Shown: positions 1-7,672 of the stretch, one piece after another
How the letters are laid out: each line of letters opens with the position of its first letter
Position numbering within the stretch: the first letter of the stretch is position 1
DNA from: Candidatus Altimarinota bacterium
GTDB taxonomy: Bacteria; Patescibacteriota; Gracilibacteria; BD1-5; UBA2023
Reading direction: 5' to 3'
Length of the DNA: 18,352 bases
Assembly (NCBI GenBank): GCA_003488655.1
Contig: DNKW01000080.1
Location: 5,995 to 24,346 of the forward strand
Notes under the pieces: generated by a model
Told to the model about the DNA's origin: nothing
The model's database searches: none
What the model saw: the letters and a program-made list of their open reading frames with translations, nothing else
Program-made: the position numbers and the translations under genes

Positions 1-29
1 CCCCCCGAGAACATAGAGCTCTCGGGGGG
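1..29 (-). terminator. Hairpin terminator after the 37-471 gene
   Basis: A perfect 10-bp GC-rich stem (CCCCCCGAGA at 1-10, TCTCGGGGGG at 20-29) encloses a 9-base loop. It lies 7 bases past the TAG stop of the minus-strand gene. Any T-tract on the minus strand would be left of base 1, so it cannot be seen. The plus side after the stem (attattgctac) is not a T-run, which supports use on the minus strand. A plus-strand gene ending left of the window could share it. Confidence 0.75.
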
Positions 30-36
30 ATTATTG

Positions 37-471
37 CTACTTTCTGCTGCCGTTACGTCTCGTGAGACGAGCGGGAGTCAGTCTTTGTATTTGCGGACGA
101 CCGTGTCCATCGCGATGGATGCCACGGGGGAGTTTCAGTTTCATCTGGAACGTGTGTCCTGCTTGTGTCGATTTCTTTGAATGATGTCGACGATGTTGAC
201 GGATATTTGCAAACGGAGCTTGATCTTTTTGACGGACAATATCCAGGATGATTCTTCTATGGATAGTATCCCTGATGGGTTGCATAGCCTGTTGCAAGGC
301 GCTTACTGCTACTAAAGCCAAGATCGATGATTTCATTTCTTTTTCCTCTCTTCGATTGGTGAAAATAAGTATGGGAAGACCCACTTTCATCATGGAATCT
401 TCCAGCAGATTCATGATTCTCCGTACTTCTGGAGTATTACATCCCACGAGGATAATCTTTTTTGAGTGCAT
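37..471 (-). CDS. Unknown small basic protein, 144 aa
   Basis: I do not recognise this protein. The ATG at 469-471 was chosen because a perfect AAAAGGAG (478-485) sits 6 bases upstream. The N-terminal half looks like a small alpha/beta fold (hydrophobic KKIILVGC, later VGLPILIF). The last ~60 residues are very basic and rich in His and Arg (residues ~90-144, ending RRNGSRK), suggesting nucleic-acid binding; that is inference. It has no UGA codon and stops at TAG. The frame stays open and protein-like upstream to 627, but without an ATG carrying a ribosome binding site; only a TTG at 625-627 is available. A further in-frame ATG at 334-336 has its own AGAGGAA (343-349) at 6-base spacing and would give a 99-aa product. 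Start choice is therefore uncertain, and an N-terminal frameshift is possible. Confidence 0.6.
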   Translation of the reverse strand: MHSKKIILVGCNTPEVRRIMNLLEDSMMKVGLPILIFTNRREEKEMKSSILALVAVSALQQAMQPIRDTIHRRIILDIVRQKDQAPFANIRQHRRHHSKKSTQAGHTFQMKLKLPRGIHRDGHGRPQIQRLTPARLTRRNGSRK

Positions 472-572
472 AAATCTCTCCTTTTGTTTGAATGTTGCGC
501 AGACGGCAATATGTTTTGCTATCTTGGTGTGTTTGATGATTTCATTGATAAACACCAGACCCTGCGGATAAC

Positions 573-596
573 TTACGAGAAGCTCAGCAAATTCAT
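573..596 (-). CDS. Candidate 7-aa leader peptide (uORF)
   Basis: The ATG at 594-596 is preceded at 6 bases by AGAGGAA (603-609), a strong Shine-Dalgarno. It encodes MNLLSFS and then TAA. It lies about 30 bases past the promoter at 634-662 and 102 bases before the start chosen for the 37-471 gene. It is in another frame from that gene, whose frame is open and protein-like across this region. It could be a leader peptide, or the true start of the downstream gene followed by a frameshift, whether programmed, mutational or a sequencing error. Confidence 0.35.
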   Translation of the reverse strand: MNLLSFS

Positions 597-633
597 TTTT
601 ATTTCCTCTTGATTTGTTTTGAAGCAAGTGATG

Positions 634-662
634 AGATAATATGGTTTTTCCATAAAAGTCAA
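634..662 (-). promoter_or_regulatory. Sigma70-like promoter for the 37-471 gene
   Basis: On the minus strand a -35 TTGACT (657-662) and a -10 TTATCT (634-639) are separated by 17 bases. An alternative -10, TATTAT, overlaps at 15-base spacing. Transcription would start near 627, giving a leader that holds the small MNLLSFS reading frame. Confidence 0.5.
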
Positions 663-731
663 GAGTAATACTTTATATTGCTTTTTCTTCCCGAATCCAT
701 ATGATACTCGGGTTATTTTTCGTGGGCACTT

Positions 732-831
732 GTAATGAGAAATATATATTTTCTCCCTGCCTGCGGAACTCGTCTCTTATTTGACGACTCAAACAGTCCT
801 CGGTGGCGGGTGAAAAATATATTCTCATTAC
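732..831. repeat. 100-base imperfect inverted repeat upstream of gltX
   Basis: The ends GTAATGAGA (732-740) and TCTCATTAC (823-831) are exact reverse complements. Pairing continues inward through an AT-rich stretch (aatatatattttc against gaaaaatatatt). It goes on through CCTGCC (756-761) against GGCGGG with one G-U pair, and ends in a small inner stem TCGTC/GACGA. The whole would fold into one long hairpin. It ends 17 bases before the gltX ATG. It could be a short non-autonomous mobile element, a structured 5' leader, or an attenuator. I see no T-box antiterminator consensus in it. Confidence 0.6.
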
Positions 832-837
832 ATTACC

Positions 838-848
838 TATACTTTCCC
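838..848 (+). promoter_or_regulatory. Probable -10 box just before gltX
   Basis: TATACT at 838-843 lies 5 bases before the ATG at 849. If used, the transcript would begin at or very near the start codon, giving a leaderless mRNA. There is no Shine-Dalgarno before this ATG, which fits that reading. No clear -35 is visible because the sequence there is the AT-rich arm of the inverted repeat. Confidence 0.35.
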
Positions 849-2495
849 ATGACCGATTCCTCTCTTGCTCTTGCGAACCTTCTCTTTCCGAACCTTCCCC
901 ATACGCCCGAATCTCTCGAGACTCTTTATCCTCCGAGAAATGCTTCGGTTGTGACTCGCGTGGGTCCGAGTCCGACAGGTTTTCTCCATATCGGAACGGT
1001 ATATACCGCACTTCTTTCCGAGCGCATTGCCCACCTCCATGACGGGATATTCTACATCCGCAATGAAGATACGGATGACAAGCGAGAGATTGAAAACGCG
1101 GCACACATTATGGTCGACGGGATAAGGAAATTCGGCATCCGGATCGATGAAGGGGGAATCGGCCCGAATTATTCGGACGTGGGCTCCTATGGTCCGTATT
1201 CACAGTCTAAGCGAGGCGATGTCTATCAGACATATGTGAAAGAATTGGTTGTCCGAGGAATGGCATATCCGTGTTTTTTGAATGAAACGGAGATGATGGC
1301 GATTCGAGAAGAACAAACCCTTGCGAAACAGCCACTCGGAATCTACGGTTCCTATTCTCCTTGGCGCGAGGCAACTCCGGAGGAAGTTCAGGTAGCTATT
1401 GCAGAGGGAAAGAAATACGTTCTTCGATTTCGCACACACGGAAATCCAAACAGGCGTGTGACACTTCACGACGAGATCCGATGAGACATTGAGATGCAGG
1501 ATAACTTCATGGATACGGTTCTCCTGAAACAAACAGGAATACCGACGTATCATCTTGCTCACGTGGTGGACGATCACTTGATGCGGACGACCCATGTGAT
1601 GCGGGGTGATGAGTGGATTGCGTCATATCCGCTCCATATTCAGTTGACGGAAGCGCTCAGTTTTGTCTCCCCGAAATATGTCCACATTGCACCGCTTTGT
1701 AAGTTAGAATGAGGAAATAAACGCAAGCTCAGCAAACGAAAAGACCCCGAAGCGAATGTGGAATTTTTCTTTGAAAAAGGATATGCAGTTGAAGCGCTCA
1801 TAGATTATATGTTCAATATTATGGACTCCCGATATGAGTCATGGAGGCTCGCAAATCCCGTCGCCGATTATAAAACCTATCCGCTCACGATAGAAAAACT
1901 TCCTGTTTCAGGAGCTCTTTTTGACAGAGAAAAACTCAATTCCATCGCAAATAATTTTCTGACGCTTCTTTCGACCGAAGAGCTTCAAAAACGAGGATTG
2001 GAATGGGCGTATATTTACGATGCAGAGCTCGCAAAACTTATGGAACATTCCCCAGAGCTCACATATAATGCTCTCGACATCGAACGTCATACTCCTAAAG
2101 ATCCGAGACGATTCACTCTCTTTTCTGACTTTCGTGAGCAACTTCAGTTCTTCTACGAAGAAACATTCGAAGTTCTCAAAAGCACCGCTCCAGCTATTCC
2201 GGACTGTATTACTCCAGAGATTCAAAAGGCATTTGTAGAAGAGTATCTGAAGGTATATGATTCCACCATGGAACGAGATGCTTGGTTTGAACAATTGAAA
2301 AACCTCGCTCACGACCACAAGTTCGCTCGGACGGGAGAAGAATGGAAAACGGGCGAATACCTTGGAAAGGTTGGGGATATCGCCATGATGCTCCGAATAC
2401 TGCTCTGTGCTTCTGCAAAAACCCCAGATCTCTGCTACACGATGCGAGTACTTGGACGAGAGACGATGGAGAGAAGATTGAAAAGATACTACTAA
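849..2495 (+). CDS. gltX: Glutamate--tRNA ligase (UGA read as Gly)
   Basis: This class I aminoacyl-tRNA synthetase charges tRNA with glutamate in the cytoplasm. It is 548 aa once two in-frame TGA codons are read as glycine: residue 212 (1482-1484) in IR-G-DIE and residue 288 (1710-1712) in LE-G-GNKRKLSKR. The first is the strongly conserved glycine of the IRG motif. The ATP-binding HIGH-type motif is HIG at residues 47-49 (PSPTGFLHIG) and the KMSKS-type loop is KLSKR at 293-297. The stretch SKRKDPEA, then SWRLANP and VSGALFD, matches the longer Firmicutes-type GluRS, so the protein is full length with an anticodon-binding C-terminus. Whether it also charges tRNA-Gln, as non-discriminating enzymes do, cannot be told here; gatCAB is not in the window. 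The ATG at 849 has no SD. It stops at TAA. Confidence 0.95.
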
Positions 2496-2510
2496 ACGGG
2501 AAATGAAATA

Positions 2511-2538
2511 TTGATTTTTCACGGGAAATTCATACACT
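2511..2538 (+). promoter_or_regulatory. Promoter for the glycosyltransferase cluster
   Basis: A -35 TTGATT (2511-2516) and a -10 TACACT (2533-2538) are separated by 16 bases. They lie between the gltX stop and the GTG start at 2570. The leader would be about 25 bases and has no SD. Confidence 0.4.
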
Positions 2539-2569
2539 CGGGGCATATTTCCGTAATTATTGTATCTCT

Positions 2570-3733
2570 GTGCGAATCATCTATTTTACGGATACGTTTT
2601 ATCCTACGACGAACGGCATCGTTACGAGCATTATTTCCTTTTCTCGTGAACTTGCCGATCGGGGACACGAGGTGTGTATCATAGTGCCTGATAATCCGGG
2701 GGTTTGAGATTTCGAATACCACGGTATTGAAATTCTTCCAATGAAAGGCTTTCCCGCCTTTTTCTATCCGGACTTTAAAATCACTTTTATTTTCACTCCC
2801 TCGCTTATTCAGAAAATCCGAAAATTTAAGCCCGATATTATCCACTATCATACGCAGTTTATACTTGGGTGGCAGGCAATCGTGCTCGGAAAGATATTGA
2901 AAATCCCCCGCATTGGGACATTCCACACCTACATTGCGGATGAATGATATCTCAAAGTGATAGGCCTCGAGAACTTTCATATCTTCGGAGAACTTGGATG
3001 GAAATATAATAATTTTTTCTACGAGCACTGCGAACATGTCATATCTCCGAGCGTCAATGCCCGAGAGGAACTCATCGATCATGGGATTCCTGCAGAGAAA
3101 ATCTCGCTCCTCCCGAATCCGCTTCCGATAGAGAAAAAGACGGCACTCATCCATATGGATATCGCTACGAATACTCCAAATATTATTTTCTCCATCGGGA
3201 GACTCTCGAAAGAAAAGAGTTTCGACGTCTGCATAGAGACGATATACCTGGTTTCAAAAAAGATTCCCGATGTATGCTTTGTAATCGTCGGAGATGGTCC
3301 GGAAAGAGAAAATCTTGAAGAGCTCTCGAGAAAGCTTGGCATCGAGAATAATGTCCGGTTCCTTGGAAAGATCCCGCACGAAGAGCTTATGAATTCCGAT
3401 ATATTTGCTCGATCAAAATGTTTTCTCACGGCCTCCACAACAGAAACTCAGGGAATTACTATTATAGAAGCCATGTCCTTTGGGCTCCCAATCGTCTGAG
3501 TGGATGAAAAATGAGTAGGAGAGATGATAGAGGATAATGGATACAAGGCTAAAGCCGGAAGTGCCGAAGAACTTGCCGGCTATTGCATAACTTTACTGGA
3601 GGATGCAGAACTTTGGAAGAAATTTTCGGAGAAAAGTTTTCAGATTGTGAAGAAATATGATGTCCGGAAGCTCACGGACAATCTCGAAGCTATTTATGTA
3701 ACCACCATGAAACATGGACCAAGGAGAAAATAA
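2570..3733 (+). CDS. Glycosyltransferase family 4 (GT-B fold), UGA-recoded
   Basis: This retaining glycosyltransferase of the GT1/GT4 superfamily probably transfers a sugar from a nucleotide donor to a lipid or cell-surface glycan. It is 387 aa when four TGA codons are read as glycine (residues 46, 126, 310, 315). A GTG start at 2570 gives the usual beginning RIIYFTDTFYPTTNG, typical of the acceptor domain. The donor domain has FSIGRLSKEKSFDV and VGDGPERENL. The EX7E motif is E292...E300 (TETQGITIIEAMSFGLPIV) followed by a UGA-coded glycine. The closest functional group by feel is diacylglycerol glucosyltransferase or mannosyltransferase, but the substrate cannot be assigned. The 3' end overlaps the next gene by 20 bases, implying translational coupling. 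Under the standard code it would appear as several broken fragments. It stops at TAA. Confidence 0.92.
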
Positions 3734-4517
3734 GCCAAAAGTTTCCATTATACTCCCGGTATATAATACAGCGGAGTATTTGCGAGAATGTATCGAGAGC
3801 ATCCTCTGTCAGACGCATACTGATTTTGAGTGTATCATCGTCGATGATGCATCGAGCGATGAAAGCAGGGCGATCATAGAATACTACGCAACCATCGATC
3901 CGAGAATTCGTTTCCTTCGCAACGAAGTGAACCAGGGAATCGGATTTACTCGGAACAGGGGGCTGGAAGTAGCACGAGGAGTTTATATCGCCAACTTCGA
4001 TAGCGACGATATCGCTTTTCCCGAATGGATAGAAACCCAGGTTTCGTACTTGGAAAATAATCCGACCATCGATATCGTTGGGGCGAACTTCATCTTCATC
4101 GATAAGCAGGGAAAGAGACTTCTCCAGAAAAACAATTTTCCCGAACACGATCACGATATCAAGAAAATTATCCCACTCGTCTGTCCCATAGCGAACAATA
4201 CGGTGGTTATCCGCAAAAAATGTTTCGATGAAATGGGAGGATATCGAGCATCGGCACATGTCGCCGAAGATTATGATCTTTGGATGCGTTTTCGCGAAAA
4301 ATACGTATTCTATAATATGCAGAAATGTCTCGTGTATTACCGTGTCCACGGACAAAACAGCATCATGCGAGAACGGGACAGGATAGTGAGGGAAACGCTT
4401 GCAGATTTTCGAAATAAAGCCAAAAATTTGTATCCGCTTTCTTTCGTAATTCTCAGATTTATCGTTCTTTCATTTGTATCATACGGGAGAGTTTTTATCC
4501 GAATAAAATTCCGGTAA
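3714..4517 (+). CDS. Glycosyltransferase family 2
   Basis: This inverting GT-A glycosyltransferase has 267 aa. The N-terminus KVSIILPVYNTAEYL is the family's nucleotide-sugar binding start. IIVDDASSDES holds the conserved acidic pair, and the metal-binding DXD is FDSDD (D96, D98, D99). AEDYDLWMRF carries the ED of the catalytic base region. The C-terminal ~30 residues (LSFVILRFIVLSFVSYGRVFIRIK) are hydrophobic and basic, suggesting membrane association. It has no in-frame UGA. The ATG lies inside the end of the upstream glycosyltransferase, in another frame, so the two are probably translated together. The substrate is unknown; with the GT4 enzyme and DedA it suggests glycolipid or surface polysaccharide synthesis. 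Confidence 0.92.
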   Translation: MDQGENKPKVSIILPVYNTAEYLRECIESILCQTHTDFECIIVDDASSDESRAIIEYYATIDPRIRFLRNEVNQGIGFTRNRGLEVARGVYIANFDSDDIAFPEWIETQVSYLENNPTIDIVGANFIFIDKQGKRLLQKNNFPEHDHDIKKIIPLVCPIANNTVVIRKKCFDEMGGYRASAHVAEDYDLWMRFREKYVFYNMQKCLVYYRVHGQNSIMRERDRIVRETLADFRNKAKNLYPLSFVILRFIVLSFVSYGRVFIRIKFR

Positions 4518-4518
4518 T

Positions 4519-5034
4519 ATGGATATTATCAAAGTTTTTTTTGAAACCCATCCCCAGTTCATCTATTCAGGCATCACAGGGGGGATGTTTCTTTCCGCTC
4601 TTTTCCCAATATCGTTCATTTTTTATGGGGATTATATTTTCCTCCCCGCCGCCATTCTCGCGCAGAGCGGATTTGTCGATATCCGATCCGTTTATTTTGC
4701 AACTATTCTCGGGGTTTATGCGGGCGATCTGATAAGTTTTTTTCTCGGACATTCGCTGGAACGAACTATTTTTACACCCGATGCAAAGTATCTCAACACC
4801 CATCTTCTTGAGAGAGGAGAACGATTTTTCAAAAAATATGGAAAATTCGCCATTCTTTTTTCTAAAGGACTCCCGATTGCTCCCGGAATTACTCCGTTTC
4901 TTGCCGGTATCAATCGGATGAATCGTGGAATGTTTCTTATATACGATTTGATCGCCACCATTGTGATTTTCGCGATTATTTACGGGACGCTTTATGGGGG
5001 AATCGGAGCTGTGCGGATGTTTTTTGGATGGTAA
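4519..5034 (+). CDS. DedA/VTT-family membrane protein
   Basis: This 171-aa polytopic inner-membrane protein belongs to the DedA (SNARE-associated, VTT domain) family, whose better-studied members act as lipid flippases or support membrane homeostasis. Visible hydrophobic segments are at residues ~15-50, ~55-80, ~105-130 and ~138-167. Family hallmarks are GVYAGDLISFFLGHSLER (glycine-acidic pair) and ERFFKKYGKFAILFSKGLPIAPGITPFLAG, equivalent to the usual fekyG...RfiPgvR...AG region. Here the canonical arginines are replaced (SKG and PGIT), so the proton-linked function known for some members may differ. The ATG is one base past the stop of the GT2 gene, so it is the last gene of the same operon. 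No SD and no UGA codon. It stops at TAA. Confidence 0.85.
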   Translation: MDIIKVFFETHPQFIYSGITGGMFLSALFPISFIFYGDYIFLPAAILAQSGFVDIRSVYFATILGVYAGDLISFFLGHSLERTIFTPDAKYLNTHLLERGERFFKKYGKFAILFSKGLPIAPGITPFLAGINRMNRGMFLIYDLIATIVIFAIIYGTLYGGIGAVRMFFGW

Positions 5035-5362
5035 AATATTATTCATGATAAAAAATTTGTATTCTCGGTATATTTCCATATAATGGTTTCTCAAATTACC
5101 GACATATACCCATTGCAGTGGCGCCTATGTTTTAAAGAGTTAGTTGATGGCTTTGTAGTACTCATAACGGGTTTTATAAGCTGTTCATTAGTTTTCAATA
5201 TTTTTTCGTTTTTTTGTCGAAATCGACCCCTTTTCTGTTGCCGAAAATAAGGGATTATTTCACATAAATATCATAAATATGAATCTTAAAAAAACTTTCT
5301 TGCAGGAGTTTTTCATACACAAGCAGGAACATGCTTTTATTTAATTATTTTTATCAAAATCT
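5035..5362 (+). other. 328-base intergenic region, probable rnj leader
   Basis: It holds a good promoter near its left end (5057-5084) and then about 270 AT-rich bases before the rnj ATG. It contains poly-T stretches (~5202-5216) and a short palindrome TCGAAATCGA. A 55-codon open frame (5083-5250) has one hydrophobic segment, but its ATG overlaps the -10 box and has no SD. A 21-codon frame (5279-5344, MNLKKTF...) also lacks an SD. There is no tRNA and no riboswitch I recognise. It may be a long structured 5' UTR or may carry a small RNA. Confidence 0.5.
5057..5084 (+). promoter_or_regulatory. Strong sigma70-like promoter ahead of rnj
   Basis: A -35 TTGTAT (5057-5062), a 16-base spacer and a perfect -10 TATAAT (5079-5084). 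Transcription would start near 5091, leaving a leader of about 270 bases before rnj. A long leader is unusual in this window, where other starts lie close to their -10 boxes. Confidence 0.55.
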
Positions 5363-7351
5363 ATGCCACATACACATACTTCACCAGCCGGAGACAACAA
5401 TACACCGCAGGGAGAACGTCCCGTTTCCCATTTCGACAAACAGAGAGAGCGCGGACATTCCGGGCACCAAAAGAGTCATGCTCCTCATACGAATGACGGA
5501 CACAAGCCACGGAACTCCGGGCACTCTTCTACTCCGAAGAAATTCTTCGGTTCCATGCAGCAAAATCAAAGCGACGAGAAACTCCTTCCCGGTTCCAGCT
5601 ATCTCTTCCCTATAAACAAGAGAAATAAGAAAGCGTTTCCATTCTCTACTCCGAAGCAGGCGATTCGCAAAAAACACAATATCATCGAACTTCGACCGAA
5701 ACCGATCGAACGCGATACGCTTCGCATCATTCCTTTCGGGGGATTGGAACAGGTCGGTCTCAACTGTATGGGGTTCGAATACGGGAACGAAGTAATCATC
5801 GTCGATATGGGACTCCAGTTCCCGGATCAGTACCAGCACGGTGTTTCCTCGAGTATTCCAGATCTCACCTACGTGCATGGCAAGAAAATCGTAGCGGTGC
5901 TCATCACCCACGGTCATATCGATCATATCGGAGCCATTCCGTTTATCATGCGTCAGGTCGGGAAGAGTGTTCCGCTCTATGCCACCCCCATGGCGTATGA
6001 GCTCATCAAGATGAAACAATCGGAGATTGATTATCAGCTTACCAATATACAGGAATATCATCGGAATAAATCCGTGGTACTCAGTAATAATTTTACGGTC
6101 ACCCCTTTTACGGTGGATCACTCCATCCCCGATAGCGTTGGACTTTGTATCGATACTCCCGTGGGACGATTCATCCATACGGGAGATTGGAAATTCGACA
6201 AGCAACCCCTCCCACACCGTCCTTCTACGGACTACGAACTTTTGCAGAATTTCGGAGACAGAGGAGTGCGAGCTCTCTTGTCGGATAGTACCAATGCACA
6301 TCTTGCCGGTTCTTCCATTTCCGAATCGGAAGTGGTTGGATCCATCGATGAAATCTTCGTGGGTGCTAAAGCACGTGTCATTACCGCGACATTCTCTTCT
6401 ATTATCGACCGTATTATCCTCATCATCGCGACGAGTGAGAAGTTCAACCGAAAGGTCGTACTTCTCGGACGAGGGATGAATAATTATATGGATATCGCCC
6501 TCAAGCTCGGATATGCTCGCCCTCAACCGGGAACGCTCATCACCATGGCGGAAGCCGACAAACTTCCGGATGACCAAGTGACCATCTGCTGTACCGGAGC
6601 TCAAGGTGAACGTTACGCCGCTCTTATGCGTATCGCTACGGGAGAATCATACGATACCACTTTGAAGCCAACCGACACGGTAGTGTTCAGTTCTTCGGTT
6701 ATTCCCGGAAATGAACGATCTGTTCAAGGTCTCTTCGATATCATCATGGCTCAAGGGCCTCGAATTTGTCAGTATAAAGAATCTCGCATCCATGCCGGAG
6801 GACATGCTCAGGCAGAAGATACCAAAAAGATGATTTCTCTCATCCGACCGGAAGTCTATATCCCAATCTACGGATTTCCATTTATGCTCCATGGAAATGC
6901 ACAAAATGCATACGAACTCGGATACGACGAGAATCATGTCCTCATCGGAAAAAACGGCCAGATTTTCGAGTTCACCAAAGACTCGTTCAAACTCACTAAT
7001 ATGTACGCTCCACACCGGCTCGTAACGGTTGATGGAAATATGATCGGATACAGTAAAGAGGATGTGCTACATGATCGATTCCAGCTCTCCACAGGAGGTG
7101 CTATGGTCGTAAGTATCGCGAAGAAAGGGGGAGAATACCTCTACCAGTTCGACAACGTCGGACTCCCAAAGATGTCCGAGTTTCCTCACCTCGAGAAACG
7201 GCTCGTTCAACTCCTCGATATGATCCTCAATGGAGATATCACGAAGTTCCGAGACGTGGAAGCACTCAAAAAACATATCGCCAAGAAAATCGGAGACACT
7301 GTCTTCGATGAGATTGCGAAGGAACCACTTGTTATGGTTTTGGCTCATTAG
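5363..7351 (+). CDS. rnj: Ribonuclease J with long His-rich N-terminal extension
   Basis: This metallo-beta-lactamase/beta-CASP RNase (662 aa) has 5'-3' exonuclease and endonuclease activity in RNA maturation and decay. The core starts near L120 (LRIIPFGGLEQVGLNCMGFEY). The zinc motif HGHIDH is H183, H185, D187, H188. Further hallmarks are FIHTGDWKFD, LSDSTNA, the beta-CASP segment (ITATFSSIIDRI, LLGRGMNNY), CTGAQGE and HAGGHAQAEDTKKMISLIRP. The C-terminal dimerisation/KH-like region is present to the TAG stop. Residues 1-118 are an added low-complexity region rich in His, Ser, Pro, Gln and Lys, probably disordered and RNA- or partner-binding; usual family proteins are ~550-600 aa. None of its 662 sense codons is UGA, unlike many neighbours. 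The ATG has no SD; it was chosen because the extension reads smoothly and is followed by unambiguous core. It ends in a two-way terminator. Confidence 0.95.
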   Translation: MPHTHTSPAGDNNTPQGERPVSHFDKQRERGHSGHQKSHAPHTNDGHKPRNSGHSSTPKKFFGSMQQNQSDEKLLPGSSYLFPINKRNKKAFPFSTPKQAIRKKHNIIELRPKPIERDTLRIIPFGGLEQVGLNCMGFEYGNEVIIVDMGLQFPDQYQHGVSSSIPDLTYVHGKKIVAVLITHGHIDHIGAIPFIMRQVGKSVPLYATPMAYELIKMKQSEIDYQLTNIQEYHRNKSVVLSNNFTVTPFTVDHSIPDSVGLCIDTPVGRFIHTGDWKFDKQPLPHRPSTDYELLQNFGDRGVRALLSDSTNAHLAGSSISESEVVGSIDEIFVGAKARVITATFSSIIDRIILIIATSEKFNRKVVLLGRGMNNYMDIALKLGYARPQPGTLITMAEADKLPDDQVTICCTGAQGERYAALMRIATGESYDTTLKPTDTVVFSSSVIPGNERSVQGLFDIIMAQGPRICQYKESRIHAGGHAQAEDTKKMISLIRPEVYIPIYGFPFMLHGNAQNAYELGYDENHVLIGKNGQIFEFTKDSFKLTNMYAPHRLVTVDGNMIGYSKEDVLHDRFQLSTGGAMVVSIAKKGGEYLYQFDNVGLPKMSEFPHLEKRLVQLLDMILNGDITKFRDVEALKKHIAKKIGDTVFDEIAKEPLVMVLAH

Positions 7352-7357
7352 AAATCA

Positions 7358-7401
7358 GAAACAAAATAATCCCCCGAGCATTCGGGGGATTATTTTGTTT
7401 C
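7358..7401. terminator. Perfect 20-bp bidirectional terminator
   Basis: GAAACAAAATAATCCCCCGA (7358-7377) is the exact reverse complement of 7382-7401, with loop GCAT. The GC core CCCCCGA/TCGGGGG is flanked by A-rich and T-rich arms, so both strands show stem plus T-run. It serves convergent rnj (plus, stop 7349-7351) and the DUF167 gene (minus). The TAA stop of the latter (7390-7392) lies inside the stem. Confidence 0.9.
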
Positions 7402-7653
7402 TCCTACTCTTACCAACTTCACCGTATCGCTCGCACCGGCGATAATCTCGATCGTATCTTTTCGAACTTTGAGCTCTTCTGCGAGGAACCGAATGAGTTC
7501 TTCATTGGCTTTTCCTTTTTCGGGAACTGCCTTGATGCGAATCTTGATCGTCCCATCATCGAGCGTGCTCAGATACTCGGTCTTCGGTTGCTTGGTGGTG
7601 ACCTTTATCCGAAGATAGGTTTTTTCCGTGGGATTGAGTGGCGGTGGAAACAT
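7390..7653 (-). CDS. DUF167 / YggU family small protein
   Basis: This 87-aa protein matches the YggU/DUF167 family by IKIRIKAVPEKGKANEELIRFLAEEL and the later DTIEIIAGASDTVKLVRV, the standard order for that fold. The molecular function of the family is unknown. The ATG at 7653 gives a normal-length protein with only a short lead-in. It starts 19 bases after the der stop on the same strand, so it is probably co-transcribed with der. It has no UGA codon. Its stop is embedded in the terminator stem. Confidence 0.85.
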   Translation of the reverse strand: MFPPPLNPTEKTYLRIKVTTKQPKTEYLSTLDDGTIKIRIKAVPEKGKANEELIRFLAEELKVRKDTIEIIAGASDTVKLVRVGETK

Positions 7654-7672
7654 AGAATGAAGCTTTCATTTA

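Noticed and set aside
732..831. T-box riboswitch upstream of the tRNA synthetase
   Set aside because: No T-box antiterminator consensus and no terminator alternative are visible; the hairpin is almost one long stem.
1482..3514. Multiple frameshifts or pseudogenes in gltX and the GT4 gene
   Set aside because: Each break is an in-frame TGA with no frame change, at conserved glycines, and the same pattern recurs in seven other genes; a recoded codon explains all.
5083..5250. 55-codon frame with one hydrophobic segment before rnj
   Set aside because: Its ATG overlaps the TATAAT of a good promoter and has no SD, so it would not be on that transcript. Kept only as a note in the intergenic entry.
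5035..5362. tRNA gene in the intergenic region
   Set aside because: No cloverleaf, TTC-arm consensus or CCA-like end could be found on either strand.
5381..6604. 407-codon open frame on the minus strand opposite rnj
   Set aside because: It is a shadow of the clear RNase J gene, with no family motifs and no ribosome binding or promoter signal.
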